Shown here: positions 10,701-25,700 of the stretch, one piece after another
Numbering within the stretch: position 1 is the first letter of the stretch
How the letters are laid out: each line of letters starts with the position of its first letter
DNA from: Hyposmocoma kahamanoa
Taxonomy: Eukaryota; Arthropoda; Insecta; Lepidoptera; Cosmopterigidae
Direction: 5' to 3'
NCBI RefSeq assembly: GCF_003589595.1
Contig: NW_020654748.1
Coordinates: 2,622,173-2,686,172 of the forward strand
Length of the DNA stretch: 64,000 bases
Notes under the pieces: model-generated
The model's input: the letters and a program-made list of their open reading frames with translations, nothing else
The model's database searches: none
Told to the model about the DNA's origin: nothing
Position numbers and translations under genes: made by a program

Positions 10701-13700
10701 ACATAAGTCCCAACCCTTCAAAACTGAAGCGCAGTATTGCTCACATTACTACTTGGCGGCAGAAATAGGAAAGGTGGCAGCACCTACTTCCTTGAAATAA
10801 CTTTTTCACAAGGAACTCTGCTGCTACTAAAACTGCTATTAGTTTCTTTTTATAAATGTGACGCAGTCATGTGTATGTTGTAAAAGTTTAGAACACCAAC
10901 ATCGGTAAAACTATCTTCGAGAGTTTGGGTCTCTAAAAAAAATGTTGCTCCCACTGACCTTCCAAAAAAGTCGCTCCTGATCACATTATAAAGATAAAAT
11001 TTATTGCGCGATAAAGTAACAATCGGCGTTTGTTTGTTGTCTTGACGTGACGTTTTAACGCGATGGCCAATAAAAACATGAGGCGACTGCCGAATTGGAT
11101 TGTAGAGGTTGAGTTTTAAAATACTTTTTAAGGGGAACCTTGGTGGTACTTAAATAATTTGTTAATAAACAGTCTGAAAAGACTGACGTGATTGGAAGAA
11201 GCGAAAGTTGTTGGGTTAACGGGTGCAATCGGTCATTCTCGGACTAGTGTTCACTATCTAATTTTCGTGGCAATTTTTAGGTATTATTTAAGTGTTCGAT
11301 TTTTTATCACGCAATATTATTTAATATTCGAGTATTGTATCGTGAAATATTATTCAATAATAATTACACCATAATATACTTGAATATTTAAATAATGAAA
11401 ATTGCCACGGAAATTAGGTAGTGAACACTAGTCCGAGAATGACCGCTATATTATCTCTACTACGAATACACAGTGGCTGTAGTCGCTAGAGGTGAAAAGA
11501 AAATCTTTCATAGGGCGGTGAAAAATGCCTATACATGTGACGTGCTAGTGGATAACGACCGATTGGTCGGCCCAAATACCGATGAAGGAACAAGTGGTGA
11601 AAGACCCTCGCGTCCTGCACACAGAGAACTGGAGAGACGCACAAAGCAGGGAGCGCTGCGCCGACTCATATTGGAGACCGAGGCCCACTTCGGGTCGCTA
11701 GCAATCGTGTAAAATGGTTTTACAGATTCTACACAAACTCTAAATTCTATAGCTCCCCACAAGCGGTCACATAAGAAGCAACATTTTGTCTACAAACATT
11801 TTACATAATATTTTGTAACGGTATTTAAAAAAAATACAATTTGGACTACTTTTAAACTATTTATATATAACATATGAGCCGCACATGATTCTTCATACAT
11901 GGAGGGTAATAAATATCTTTGAAACACCACGGAAGTAACCTTGTTTGATTTCGCTTTGGTCTACAGGAAGAGAAAATAATAATTCCCTAATTGAAAGCGT
12001 TGATAATTTTTGCGCCCTAACTGACATCCAATACAATGCCTATTTAAGAAATAGTTATGTTACTAAAATACACTTTCCGTCTAAGTTAAACAGCTAAGTT
12101 GTACAGTAATTTTTTGACAAAGCAATATATATCGTGTTATGTGTATGGTCTTCCATTGTTGTCCACATTGTTAAAGGTAAGAAACTAATATAGAAACTAT
12201 ATACATATTAAAAATTATTGGTGTGCCCGCAAGTAACTGATAGTATTCATAACGTGTCGTACGACACTAATGGCATGGCGACCGAAAAGATCATCTAGTA
12301 CATTGACTTACAAATTGTAAGTCAATGATCTAGTATCTCTAGATTCGCAAGCCAAAGTGGCGTGGCGTAAAAATCTTCGTTCGTAAAGTCGAGGCAAAAC
12401 CAAAAACAATTATTTTAACAAAAACTTTTTTCCATTAAAGTTCTTAGTGACAGGTTACTACGCGTTTATTAATGAATATAATGTTTCTAAGTGGTGGTAT
12501 ATGCGCGCTTAGTAGTATTATTTTGGTAATACGTGGAAAATTTTAGGCAAGCCGGTGGAGATCGAGTTTAAGGACTCCTCACCACTGCAAGCCATATAGA
12601 AATTCTAGATGATCGGTGACGTTTTTGGTAAAAAAGTAATTGAAATATATTGTTGAAGGAGATAAATAGCAATAACTAACAATGGGTAAGTAACTTGTTC
12701 TGATCTGAGCCTTACAAGTGCGATGATTGCAACAACGAGCACAACGATTGTAATAACAAGTACAATGATTGCAGCGACAATTTTAAGTAATGTATTTAAT
12801 CATCATGTTGTGATTGGTTATATTAAGAGTCTTGGTAGACTCACTTAATAAAGTGATTTTAACCTTTAGTGTAATTTTTCTTTCCGTGTGTTGTTATTTT
12901 CTTATTCTATGTAAATGTTGTGTCATATGAATTGTACCAACTAGTGTCTGACTTGCTTCCAAGCTGTACCATATTTGTGTCTGTTAGTTAATAATGTATT
13001 TGTGCTGAATAAATGTTTTAGCTTCCTGTGTATGAAATACGATTAATGATTGAAAAGTTCCGTTAAAATAAATGTACTGAAGGTTTATTTTTTGTACGTT
13101 ACGCGATAACTCCGACATTTGTGAACGGATTTTGATGATTCTTCTTTTGTTGGAAAGGGGATACCTCATTAGTCGGTCAATTCAAATTTAAAGAAAATAT
13201 TCCAACTTTAAGGGTTAAAACACATTGCTAGGAAGTGCACAATCACAAACAACTTATGGTCACACAATGGTAAACGCCGGAGGGGTCACTGTCTCACAAA
13301 ATTGTCCGACCAAGTTTGTGCGGCTATCGGCATAGGTCTCCATGATGCGCTACACTATGCCAAAGACCGCCACAGATGGCACAGCGTTGTCATGCGGAAT
13401 TTGTTTCCGCGAGGGAGTCACGACCCTCAGTAATGAGGTATTCGACGCTAGGAGGAGGTGAAGGGTGAAAAATTAGGGGATGAATCTGGTTTATTGGATT
13501 TCACCTACCTTCCGTTAACTGATTTCAACAAAACTTGGCAAGTACATGTAATGAATATAGCGAATAAGCAAACTTTTGGGGTTAGTTTTTTAACGAAATT
13601 TTTTAATAATTAAAATAAGAAATTCGTGACTTCTCTACGATTGGACGTAGTCAAAACAAAAAGGATCCAATGCACATCCAGTCACTTTCGAGGTATGGCA

Positions 13701-16700
13701 GTTTGAAGTTTAAAAGTGTTTCTCATTCTTGTTTTATTTTCAAAACTTATAAAGTCATGTAACTCCAGAGATATTTATTTATATCTATATGTTGTGGATT
13801 TTTTTGCTGATCTAAGAGGTTAGACTTTAGGCAACGTTTGGTACATATAAGTCAGTTTTTGATAATTTTGTGCATTGCATCCTTTTTGCTTAACTACGGC
13901 CAATTGAATGGGTGCTATGAGCTACTTTCCGATGATTCTTTAACACGCAAAGTATAAAATTCTTTATTGTATACTGTATCTCCTCAAATTGTCAGTTCCA
14001 AATGTTATAATTAATTAAGTTTATTAAATGGCAGGATGTTTTACCACCAATTTGACATTCAATTATTTTTTGTGAAATTACTCCACTAGGAAATGAAACT
14101 ATTTTTCCGCATTTAAATCGCGTATATTTGTTTTTTCAAACAAACCGACTTTTCGGGCCTTTTACAGGTCCCATGGTCACGGTTGACTGTGGTGGTACAG
14201 TCTTCAACCAGTTATGTCTAATATTGATGCAAACCACCCTATTTTTTCACTATAGTTACAATAGTTATTAATTAAATACCTTATTTTTAATTTTACAAAG
14301 AAAACATTCCAATTTACGCTACATTAAGTTTTACAAATTATTTTATTGAATTAATTTTTATGAAGTTCAATTTATTATTAATTAATAATAGAAATTAGAA
14401 TAAACTAAAACATTAATTAGTACTGCAGTCTGTTTGGGATTTTTCATTAGAGGAAATACTGGATCCCAAACTGGTGGTACGGAGAAACCATCTTCCCTGT
14501 TGAAATTAGGATGTTTTTTAATTTCAATGGCCTCTGGCAGCATCCTGGGTAGATAACGGACTTCTTTTGCAAGGATCTGGGGTTTGTCAAACTTCATTGA
14601 ATGTGTAGGTTTATCCATGACATGCTCGCAGACTGCAGACTTGTTTACGCGATGTTTACTTTGACGCGGGTACAAATATAATATAAATACATATAATACA
14701 AATAATAATATAATACTCCACTAGTTTGTTATAAATTATTAGTAATGCAAAGATCGAACACCTAGAAAAAACCCTTCGATCCGGTTGAATTTGAACCAAC
14801 GTCTTCTAGCAAAGAAGACAAACCTAAAGAAATAAAGAAATTGATTTCCCACACGTGGCGCTAAGGCAAGTCTGCCACAAGCACATACAAAAGTTTACAA
14901 GGTCCGCTGGCTCGTTAGTATCAGCCACGGTTTGCTAGAAGGCGTTGGTTCGAATCCAGCCAGATCGAAGGAATTTTTTCTAAGTATTCGATCTTTATAT
15001 TAGTAAATTGTTCCAAAAGTTAGTAAAGTCGAACATGTGGCTGTATGTTCTTGCAACATTTTAATTAAATAGGCTACCTATAATTATATTCAATAGTCAT
15101 AAATGAAAACATCTTAAATCATTACTAAAATAGAGTTAAATTAATATTTCCTGTGATCTCTAAGGTGCATCGAGTAATTGCATGCACGTTGCATTCCATC
15201 GTCTGACCTATTTCGGCGCTCCAGCGGAGTCAATGTTAAAAATAGGAAATATATTTTATTTATGTCGAGTATTGATTTCCTTGTTAGAACGCGTTTGGTA
15301 CAGTTTGTTTTTTAATGGTACATATTAATCTTAGGAAGATAGAGATATTGTTTCGCGTGTTATTTTTAAGACTTTTCCATCTATGTAACATTATGGTAAA
15401 TGCAATAAAATAATAATAATAATAATAATAGCATAATAAAATAATTTAGTAGCAGAAGAGCTCCTTGTGAAAGAGTTCGTCCAGGAGAGTGGGAAGGAGA
15501 GCTATGGCTCTCCAGCTGCCGACATAGGTGGGCAACGGGTGGCGAAAGCCCCGGTGACATGGGGTCCATAAGCGGCAGACTCAGGGGAGTCTGTCGCTCG
15601 TTACTGGTGGACTCGAGACGGCGGCGTAAGTGTTCCAAGTCTGCCTCTCAAGATTGCTGACGGGGAGACAAGAACTCTCCCCGAGATGGGGTTCGGCGCT
15701 GTTGGACCAATCACCGTCGGAGTCGCGGAAGAATGCGCAAGTGTTCCCTTGATTTCGGCACATGGTGAGTAGATAGAACACCGTCAGGTTTTAATCGGTA
15801 GGAGTCCGACATAACCCTTCGACCTCCCCGGGCGCAGGGTATCCATGAGGATTTCCTGACGTTAAAAAAAAGGGTAGTACTGCCACCTTACCTATTTCTG
15901 CCGCCAAGCAGTGATGTCAACATTACTGTGGTCCGGCTTTGATGGGTAAGGGTGCTGGTGAAATTACAGGCACATGTGACATATCAATTTATGTCTCTGG
16001 GTGACGGGCGCAGTGGCAGTACCCCTCACATCTTCGTGATTTAAAGCTGTGAGTAGCGCTGCAACTGTTATGAACAGGCATGTCGCTAACCATCAGGCGC
16101 ATGACTTTTTCGTCACTTGGTATCCTCTTTATTCTTTTTTGTTATCTTTAAAATAAGTTATTTTTGATACAAAATTTCTTCTTCTTCGCCTTCGACTCCA
16201 GACAAGTGAAAATAACAAATCCGCACGTGTATCAAACGACGTTTTTTAATACATTTGCGATGAAACTACATTGAAAGTAAAATAAAACAGTATTAAAAAA
16301 ACTCATTTTATTTCTTTGTCTGATAAAAATTCAGAGTACAATGGCAACTGTTGCCAGTATTCAGACACATTAAAATTACTATTTTAGTGGCGCGGCGCGC
16401 AGCGGTCTCGCGTAATACTCATCTCCGGTCATTGTTAATACTCAATCAGCCATCTTTATGGAAAATATTTTGGTATTTTTAAATTTAACCCGTTGTTTTA
16501 TAAAACACCTATGCAATTTAAACAAATAAGATATTTATAAGTAAATATAAGTTTTAATGACGAATTACTTACGTCACAAAGCACATAAATATTAAATAAA
16601 TATACAACTTCTTTAGTTCTACGTTTAAGACTTGAAACAACAGTAAATTAAAAAGAATGGAAAAGTAAAAAGCAGTAGTGCGAAAAATCCAACTCTCGGC

Positions 16701-19700
16701 ACGATTTGTAGTACGAAAAATACCACGTTTTGAGCAACTGTATTAAAAAAGTATTTTAACAATGTAATCATGACATGAATGATGCAAGCGAAAGATAAAA
16801 GCTTTACGACATTTCACACAATAATATTGTTAGTAAGAAACGATGGTTAATGTTAACATTTTGCATTTCAATACATCAAAAACTGACTTAGTACCTCAAA
16901 CACGTCGAAAATGGGAATTATAATTCCAAGCAAGCGTCTGTTCGTAAATAAAAATACCATTTTTTGCAAAGAAACAATGCACTAGTAATCAGAAATAAAT
17001 ACAGTTACGTAGAAGTACACGGACTACAGATTTCAATATCAGAAATTCAGTTCAACTGGTAAGTAAGTACCTACTAGATACTAATATAGATTTTAAGGTT
17101 TTTGTGGTAATTCACTAAATGATTATCACTAATGACAGGTTTCTTACCACGGCATGAGTTATTTATATTATCCCGATATTTCGGAGGTATATTCAGGATA
17201 CTTGCTCCGTTCCGAAACATGTGGTAAATAAAAGGAACGCTAGAAGATAAATTTATTAGTCAAAAAATTTAAACAATTAATCAGCTCTGGCGTCAGTTAT
17301 CCACATATAAAGGATTGTGGAGAACTGTATGACTATCTTAGGGAAAGGCCAATGAGAATCGTGTGTTATATGACAGTCGCGTTAACCTAAGTGCGTTTGC
17401 GACTACATTCGTTCCGAATTCGAGAAATAACGGTACGAAATGTCACAGGGATCATTTTATCTCTAAGTGCACAAGCTATACTCGTATTATCTCGGATTTG
17501 AATCGGACTTAGTGCATAAGCGACACCCGAAATGGGTCCGAGTTTTCTAGATTTGTATAGTCCCGAATTCGGAACTTCGAATATTGGAATCGGATGCATT
17601 GAACAATCGCGCTAACGATTTGACTTACCGCCTCTCAAGTACAGGGTCGTGGATGCGAAACTTTGTTTGTACCTCTGAGTTTTCGGAATTTATGTGCAAA
17701 ATTTAATTTGAAATTTACCACGAGCTTTTTGGTGAGTGAACCTGTACACATCTTCAAAGGAATTAAATGATGTTGTGAACTAACTACAGCCCAAGACCGC
17801 TCATTGTGAGAGGAGGCCTGTGCCCGGCAATGGGATTATAAGATTATTTTTATAATTATTGTCATGTGACACTTATGCATGTGCCCAATGGTGAGCGACC
17901 CTATGCTATAAAAAAAACATATAAAACTCTGAAACATAAGATGCTCATTATCCCAACCTAAGAATGATCACGCTATAGAAAATCAAACGACATCCTTTCC
18001 TTTCAAGTCCAAATATTAAAAGAAGTATAATGTTACTCTAATTTTCATCAAAGAGGCAATCTCTACTGTTTAAAGTAAAGGAAGCTATATCGACTTTAGA
18101 AATGTTTTGGGTGAATAATGTCCATCTGTTAATCATTAATCTCCTTCAAACGATTTCGAAGTTTCCGACGGAGATGACATTGCCTTGTAGGTTATTTTTA
18201 AGTACTGGCTATTCCTTTTTATTTATATTATAGTTAAATTATAGTTCCCGGTGCACTTTCTTTTTACAAAACCATTTGTACGTTAACAGACCCAAGAGCT
18301 GGCCGCTACCTTGCCCAACTTTTTTCTTTTTAATAATATTAAGAGGGAGCAGAGGAAAAAATCCTAATATTCGATTTGATTTTAGAGGGGTATATCCACT
18401 TTAAAGTTAAAAATAAAATATTGTATGAGTAACTACACGATATATTCAAGCATAGACATTAATCAGAAACATAAAACAATAAAGTTTCCTCGACAGATAA
18501 AAAATTACGAAATGACCTCTAATGTTCACATTTTTTCGATTTATCCTCGAAATGCTACAGGTTATTAGGACAAAAATTAGATAATTAATTATATTTATGC
18601 ATGATCGACAACTGTCACTACGGATTTTTTTTAATTCCTTTAGTTTTAGAGTTATTCCGCTAAAACGAATTTGGTACTTTTAATGCGCAAAATTCAACAT
18701 CTCCTGTCGCATGTCACGCGAACTTCAGGCATATATTTGTTTCACAAATTTGGGCGGAGCCAACGTCAACACTTTTTTGGCTTGCTCCCTCTTAAGTGAC
18801 GGGACGAACAAGTCATGCGCCTGATGGTAAGCTACACGCCTGTCCATTACGGCAGCAGTGCCACTCAGAGCTTCAAATCGCAAGGATCTTAAGAGCACCG
18901 CCACCGCGCCCGTAACCCTGAGACAAGTTGACAAGTACCATGTACCTAAAAATTTCACCAGCACGCTTACCTTTCAAAACCGGAACACAGTAAAGCTGAC
19001 ATTACAGCTTGGCGGCAGAAATAGGTAAGGTGGCAGTACTTCCTTGGACGAACTCTTTCAAAAGGAGTTCTTCTGCTAATAAGGAGCTCTAGTACTATCT
19101 TTAATTTTTGTAATTGATATAATTTACAATAAATAAATGTAAACCTCTAAAATTTTTTAAATACTATTTTCGAAGATATAACAAAAAAATACTCGTATAA
19201 CAAGCGGTTACTAACACCAGTCTTTAGACTATTTCCAAGATCAAACGTAACCAATTATAACAAACGTTTCAAATTCATAATTGATGCTATAAAATTTGTA
19301 CATCTCAACTTTAGTCGTACTATGCGTGTCTATTCAATAAATTAGCCTAAAGGTAGTTGCACTCATATGTCGTCGTTTTTCTATACTATAACTGGATAAA
19401 ATACGATGTGCTTTGTGTAAAACATAGTAACGGTTTTTCAGAGTAAACTACTTGTTGAAGTCTACCTAGTGAAGACTAGGGCTGCACATTACCATTCGAT
19501 TTTCATGAAGATCGATTGAAGTGTATACGATTTTTTGTATCGATTCATTTCAATGCAATTTTTAAGTAAATCAATGAATCATCTAGATCGTATGCCTAAT
19601 TTGAGTAAAACAGTCTCTTTCTGAACGCCTATTTTATATTGTCCTGTAAGAAAAGCATTTTGACAACATCCAAATACAATAAGTCTACAATTTTTGGCGA

Positions 19701-22700
19701 TTGGGATTTCTTAGCCGTCTGGGATGGCTCTGCTAAATACCAATTGGCCACCTTGGATTAAATCGACAAGCGTGCCAAAAGGCTTATAGGTGACTCGGAA
19801 TTACTTGAGGCGAAGCTGCAGAGAGAAGGAGAGTGTGCGATGGAACTGCATAATTTGATTCCGCCTTTCCCTCATTCGGGGAGTAGACGTGGGCTGGGAT
19901 TCCATCCCTATATTGTGGATATTTCCAGGATTCGCACAAAGCGTTTTACTTCCATATTTAGATGGCGAGCGGCTAGACAGTGGAATTATTCCTTAAACGC
20001 TATAACTTGGACCTTTTCAAGGCGAGAGTGAATAGGCATTAATTAGGTGTGCATGCTACATTGTCGGCCTCATCATCACTTTCCATCAGGTGAGATGGAG
20101 GTCAAACGCGCACTTATTATATCATAAAAAAAGGAAAAGTTAAAAGAGCTTATTAACTTTCTTAGCTATTTAGTATAATTGATAATATTTCATCAAATAC
20201 CTGACAAAATATTTTATCAATGAACTCATGAATTCTGTTGATGACCTTCAGGTTATGGTGATCATTAGATTGCTTTGTTTTTCGCGTGTCAAAATGCCTT
20301 CCTAAATTATGTATCTGTGGTTTGAAATAAAAAAGATCTAATCATATCGTACTAATGACGGAAACCAACCAGGAAATCGTTGTGATTGATAGGATCGCAA
20401 AAAAGCGTTTTGTCGTCATATGACGTGACAATGTATTGTGATAAAAGGTTGAATTTTGGAATACCACACTCACTAAATTATAATAATAAAATAATATTAT
20501 AGGGATAATTGTTCTCCTTTTTGAAAGAATTACGTAGTAGTACGTAGTATTAGTATTTCATTAGTACTTACTAGGTACTGCCACCATACCTATTTCTGCA
20601 AGTGGTAATATTAGCATTACTACGTTCTTGTTTTGAAGGTCAAGTTGGCTGGTGAAATTACAGAGGGACTTGTCCACTTATGTTTCAGAGTGTCGGGCGC
20701 AGTGGTAGTGCCCTTCAGATCTTTGCGGTTTAAAGCTCTGAGTGGCACTGCAATTGTTATGAACAGGCGTGTTGCTTTAACGCCAGGCCTACGACTAATT
20801 ATTAATACAAAGATCGAGCACTGAAAAAAATCCTTCGTTCCGGCCGGATTCGAACCGACGTCTTCTAGCAAAACGTGGCCAGACGCTATGCCAAGTAAGC
20901 CACGGAAGTAACCAGTGAACCTCACGATTTTTTCTATATGTTTGTTGTCGGATCTTTCTATCTGGTTTTTAACGACTTTTTAGCCGTAGTGCCATCTATG
21001 AAAGTATTTCGTCACCCAGTTAGGTTCGTCCGGTTGTGTATTCAATCTTTGTATTAATAAATGGTTACCAAATAAACTATTTTTCTTTCTTTCTTTCTTT
21101 CTAATAATTACAACAAACTAGTGGAGTAATTTAACAAAAAAATTAATACCATGGTGGTAAAACCTCCTGACGTTCAATAAAACACTTATATTAAACTGTA
21201 ATTATTTTACTACATGTCAACATCAATACAATCTGTGTTTCTACAAACAAATGAACTACGAGTAAATTTCTTAGATACCTAAGACAGTGGAATTTTATAA
21301 GCTCCAGGCACAAATAGGGGCAAACGATATCTATTGTAAAATCATTTTTGATAAAGATTTTCCAACTACAAGTAAATTTAAGACTGTTTCTGCTACCGTT
21401 AAACGAAGTTGTAAAATATGTTAAACTGAACACCATTCAAAAAGATTTAACTGCGGAGAAACCCAAGTTTTCTAACACTCAATTTCGCCTTTGACAACGT
21501 CTCGTTTTTTGCCGCCTTTAAAACTGGAAACAAGGCTTTTCTAGGCACATAACACACCCACACTCGCGTCTCTACATTTTAAAACACTTTGATCTTTCTA
21601 ACTTCACGTTAAAGTGCAATATTCGGTATTTAGTCATTGCCTTCAACATAATATGAACATGCATAAACATTGTAACTTTAGAAATGGTAAAACATTTGCA
21701 TATCTGTACATACGTATGTTTACTTACGCAAATATTACGGAATAGTTAACGGTAACAGTTAATGGTGTAAATAACTTAATTACGAGAAATACTACAACAT
21801 ATTACGGGTGCGATCGTGATAATAAAATGACGAATGTTCTAAAGTAAACAATTGTGAATGTTATTGTAATATTTTCGTTACAATTAAATTAAATTTGGAA
21901 CTTGTCAACTTATGTCTCAGGGTGACGGGCGCAGTGGCAGCCCCATATCTTTCTACATTAGTTTTGATTATTACCGACCCGTAAGATATACGGGAGGGCA
22001 CTATAACGTGCGCGCGTGCACAGGGACCTTCTAAATTCAGGTTCTGGCCCCAGATCAGCCAGTTTACAGAGTTGTCACAGAACATTGTCACTGAGTTGTG
22101 GGTGCACGTACAGTACCTACCCTCGCTATTTTCCAGATAGTTACCGGAGCTGTAGGCACGCTCACTTCCCGTTGCGCATTGCACAACTGGCGGTTACCAC
22201 CACTAAGCCGTCGACTGTAAAGTCCACTACCAAATCTCATTGGTGGCGGATCTGTAAGGCAAGCTTACTTCCCGACGCCGAAGAACGGCGTCTCTCCAGT
22301 TCCCAATAACCTAAGTAGCTGGACGGACCGGGGGATATCTAGCTCATCCTCCACTAGCTCTCCGAACTAGAGCCGGAGATGCCAGTCGCAGTGTGCTACG
22401 ACTATGTCCGGACATAGCTTCCGACTTATAGGCAACTCTCGTGCCTGCGCGCCTCCTCGCGCTTAGGCTCTAAAATCTACTGAAGCCGCGCTATAACGTG
22501 TATGTCAATAAGTACAAACACTACAGAATGATTATAAATATATCTAGAATAAACTTAAGAATTTAGAGTATTAATAGACTTTACTGGAGGTGTATAGAAC
22601 AATTTTACTAAAAATAATCAGTTGCTCTACAGATGAACTTAAAATAAGAACTATATAAGGGTAAATCTTAAGAGAGATTACACTTAATTAAGATGTTTGG

Positions 22701-25700
22701 TATTAAGAATGTGTTAAAATTTTGACTTGAGTGAAATAAGTCTATAAGAACAATTTCTTTTTCTAAAACCATTTATAGAGAACTATTATCTATATCAATA
22801 CTATATTAAGACTGTTTATAGATATAACAGTTTTAAGGCGTATAAAGTGTGCTCCTTGGGTCATCTAGACCGCTACTACTACTACCACCGGGGCAGACGT
22901 ATATGTCCATCTCTGCAGCTCACCACAGCGGCAGTGGCAGTGATCCGAAGGCAGATCATAGCAATAGAGCTCCTTGTGAAAGAGATCGTCCTGGGAAGTA
23001 CTGCCACCTTACCTATTTTCTGCCGCCAAGCAGTAATGTGAGCATTATTGCATACCGGATATAAAGGGTAAGGTATATTGTGATACCGTCGTTGTTTCCG
23101 GTTACACAAGCTACTCACTTTGGGATCAGAGCACGTGATGTTGTCTAATATTTATTTATTAAACTAACTACAAAGTGTATCACCCAAAAAGGTGTTGTTA
23201 CCATCAAGTTAAGACCATGGTTCCCCTGATTAGAGGTTCGTTCATGTGTAAAATTGACCGGATGTCCTTGGTGGTTTTTGTTCCTATTGGTACATCTCTA
23301 TTTCTGACTAGTCATCGGCTATGAGCGAAGTAAAAAGTGTAAAAATTAAGCATGATTATTTGCAACTCTAGCAGCTGTTTAACAGACCACATTTTTACGA
23401 AGGATTGGTACCATTAATTGTTTTTGAATGTGCTTCAGTTGTTTAGTGTTTGGTTTTGGGTTTTGTTTTTGTACATATTAATGGGTATGTCACTCATGAA
23501 ACCAAATACTGCAGTAATTCAACAATAATGGAAGAAACATGGTTTAAAAAAATTCTGAATTAATCTTATTTCGAATAATGGGATTATTTTTACTTATACA
23601 TAAATAATTAGGGTCCACTTATACATTTATTGGTTCCATTCAGTAATTTTTTAAACTTTCAAATCTTTTTTATGCAAACACGATTTAAAAGTTCAAATAT
23701 TTTATATTATATAATACATGGTAGCGAAACGTCTTAACATTCAATAAATTTAATTATTATTATTAACTGCCTCCGTGGCCGAACGGTTACCATGCCGGAC
23801 TGCCACGCAGAGGTCCCAGGTTCGATTCCCGGGCCGGGAGAAATATTTGTATGGCCTACATTTATTTCTCTCGTGAGTTTGGGTGTAATTTGTGGTTGTC
23901 TAATTGTGTGTCCATGGCACCCGCGACACAGGGTTTCCCTAGTGCGGGGCTATGTTGATTGTGAGCGTGTGAGCGTTATTATTATTATTAGTCAGCTGCT
24001 GGTAGCTGTAAAGGTACCTGGCAGAGTGAAGAATTTCATAGACTTCTCACAGATGGCGCTACGGCAAAAAGTTGTTAAAAACCAAAACAAACATCTGCAA
24101 CAAACACATAGAAAGATTCGTAAGGTCCTCTGGTTCGTTCCGTGGCATAGCATCTAGCACGGTTTGCTAGAAGACTTTGGTTCGAATGTTCGATCGATAA
24201 GTGTTCGATCTGTCTATTAATAATTATAACAAACTAGAATTAAACTTCAATGGTTTCTACATATATCTTCCTTGGCCAGTAGATTAAACTCTGCTGCGTA
24301 CGCAGTCCGTAGAATACGTGAGCTTACCGATGTTGCTACTGTTAGACTAGTTTACTTTAGTTATGGTTCCGTAGTATAATGTCCTACGGGATTCTCATGT
24401 GGGGAAAAGCGGCAGAAACCATATTTGTGTTGCAAAATCGAGAGATTCGTTCTGTGTACAGTTTAGGTTCTCGAGTTCCTCTCAGAAAAAAGTTTAAGGT
24501 GACTTGTATCATGACTGTGGCATCACAGTACATTTACTCCGTAAAAATTTTTTAAGAAAGAAGTTTTTATTTATATTAACCTTAGAACTAAGTCCAAACT
24601 CATAGTACCACGATTTTGTTTAACTAAGGTAAACGATTATTTTATGGCGAACTGTATACGTTTTTACAATAAGATTCCAGAGCATATAATTACGATTACC
24701 ATTTCCTAAGTTTAAAACTTTACATTAAAAGTATTTTAATTGAAAAGTCATATTACAAAATTGTAGACTACGTGTTAGATATAGATGTATGGAAAGACAA
24801 CGTGAGTCTAGATTTATTCTACAGCATTTAAGTTTATTTGAAAAGAGTAATCCCTAGAGTTTCTTGCTCGTTCTTCTTAGAGAGGTCAGCGTGGTGAACG
24901 AGCAGTAGCTTAAAAATGACGTTTTCGAGTGTGAAAAAATTACCTATGGAATAAATGATTATTCGACTTTGACTTGACTAGTAGTGGAGTAATTTCACAA
25001 AAAATAATTGAATATCGTGTTGGTGAGACATCCTGACATTCAATTAATTTAATCACATATTATTTTTTTAAACTAGGAAAGACGTTTAGTGGGAATAATA
25101 AGTGTGTTCAAAACGCGGAAGTTTAAAACATACTATTAATTGTAAACAAATCGAAGCATAGGCGGAATATATCATGATGAAACCTGCATATCGAAGAAGG
25201 TTCCTGAAGTTCCCAGCCCGCTTTTTTTATATTATGTAGGCAGCAAACGAGCATACGTCCCGCCTGATGGAAAGCGATCACCGTCGCTTATGAACGCCTG
25301 CAACACCAGGGGCGCAACAAGCCGTTGCCAACCTTTAGAACCCTTCTCAAACCCCTTTTGAAGGACTCCACGCAGTATTCCTACGGAAAAACCTCGACAG
25401 GGAATTCCTTCCATAACCTAATTGTACGTGGGTGAAAGTTCCTCTGAAACAATACGAGATCGACTTGGTTCCAGAGTGTGAGGATGGATTCCCTGCCGAT
25501 GGCGAGCGGTGCGGTTCTTCAGAACATTGGCCATTGTACAAGCGATAGAACAGGCATAGGAAAGCAAAGTCTCTCCTCCAAGACAGTGGTTCAATATCGT
25601 CGGTAAGCACAGCATCGTCAACAATTCTCATAGCAGCCTTAATCCACTCGTGACGAATGATGATGATAAAAATGAGACCAATTTTCATATTGCTACATCA

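Noticed and set aside
12540..12900. Possible LTR fragment (CACTTAATAAAGTGATTTTA region)
   Set aside because: Suggestive polyadenylation-like context only; no TG...CA ends, primer-binding site or target duplication could be found.
23792..24157. 121-codon plus-strand frame
   Set aside because: It crosses SINE A and a tRNA-box element; the identical start is repeated at 6291, showing it is repeat-derived.
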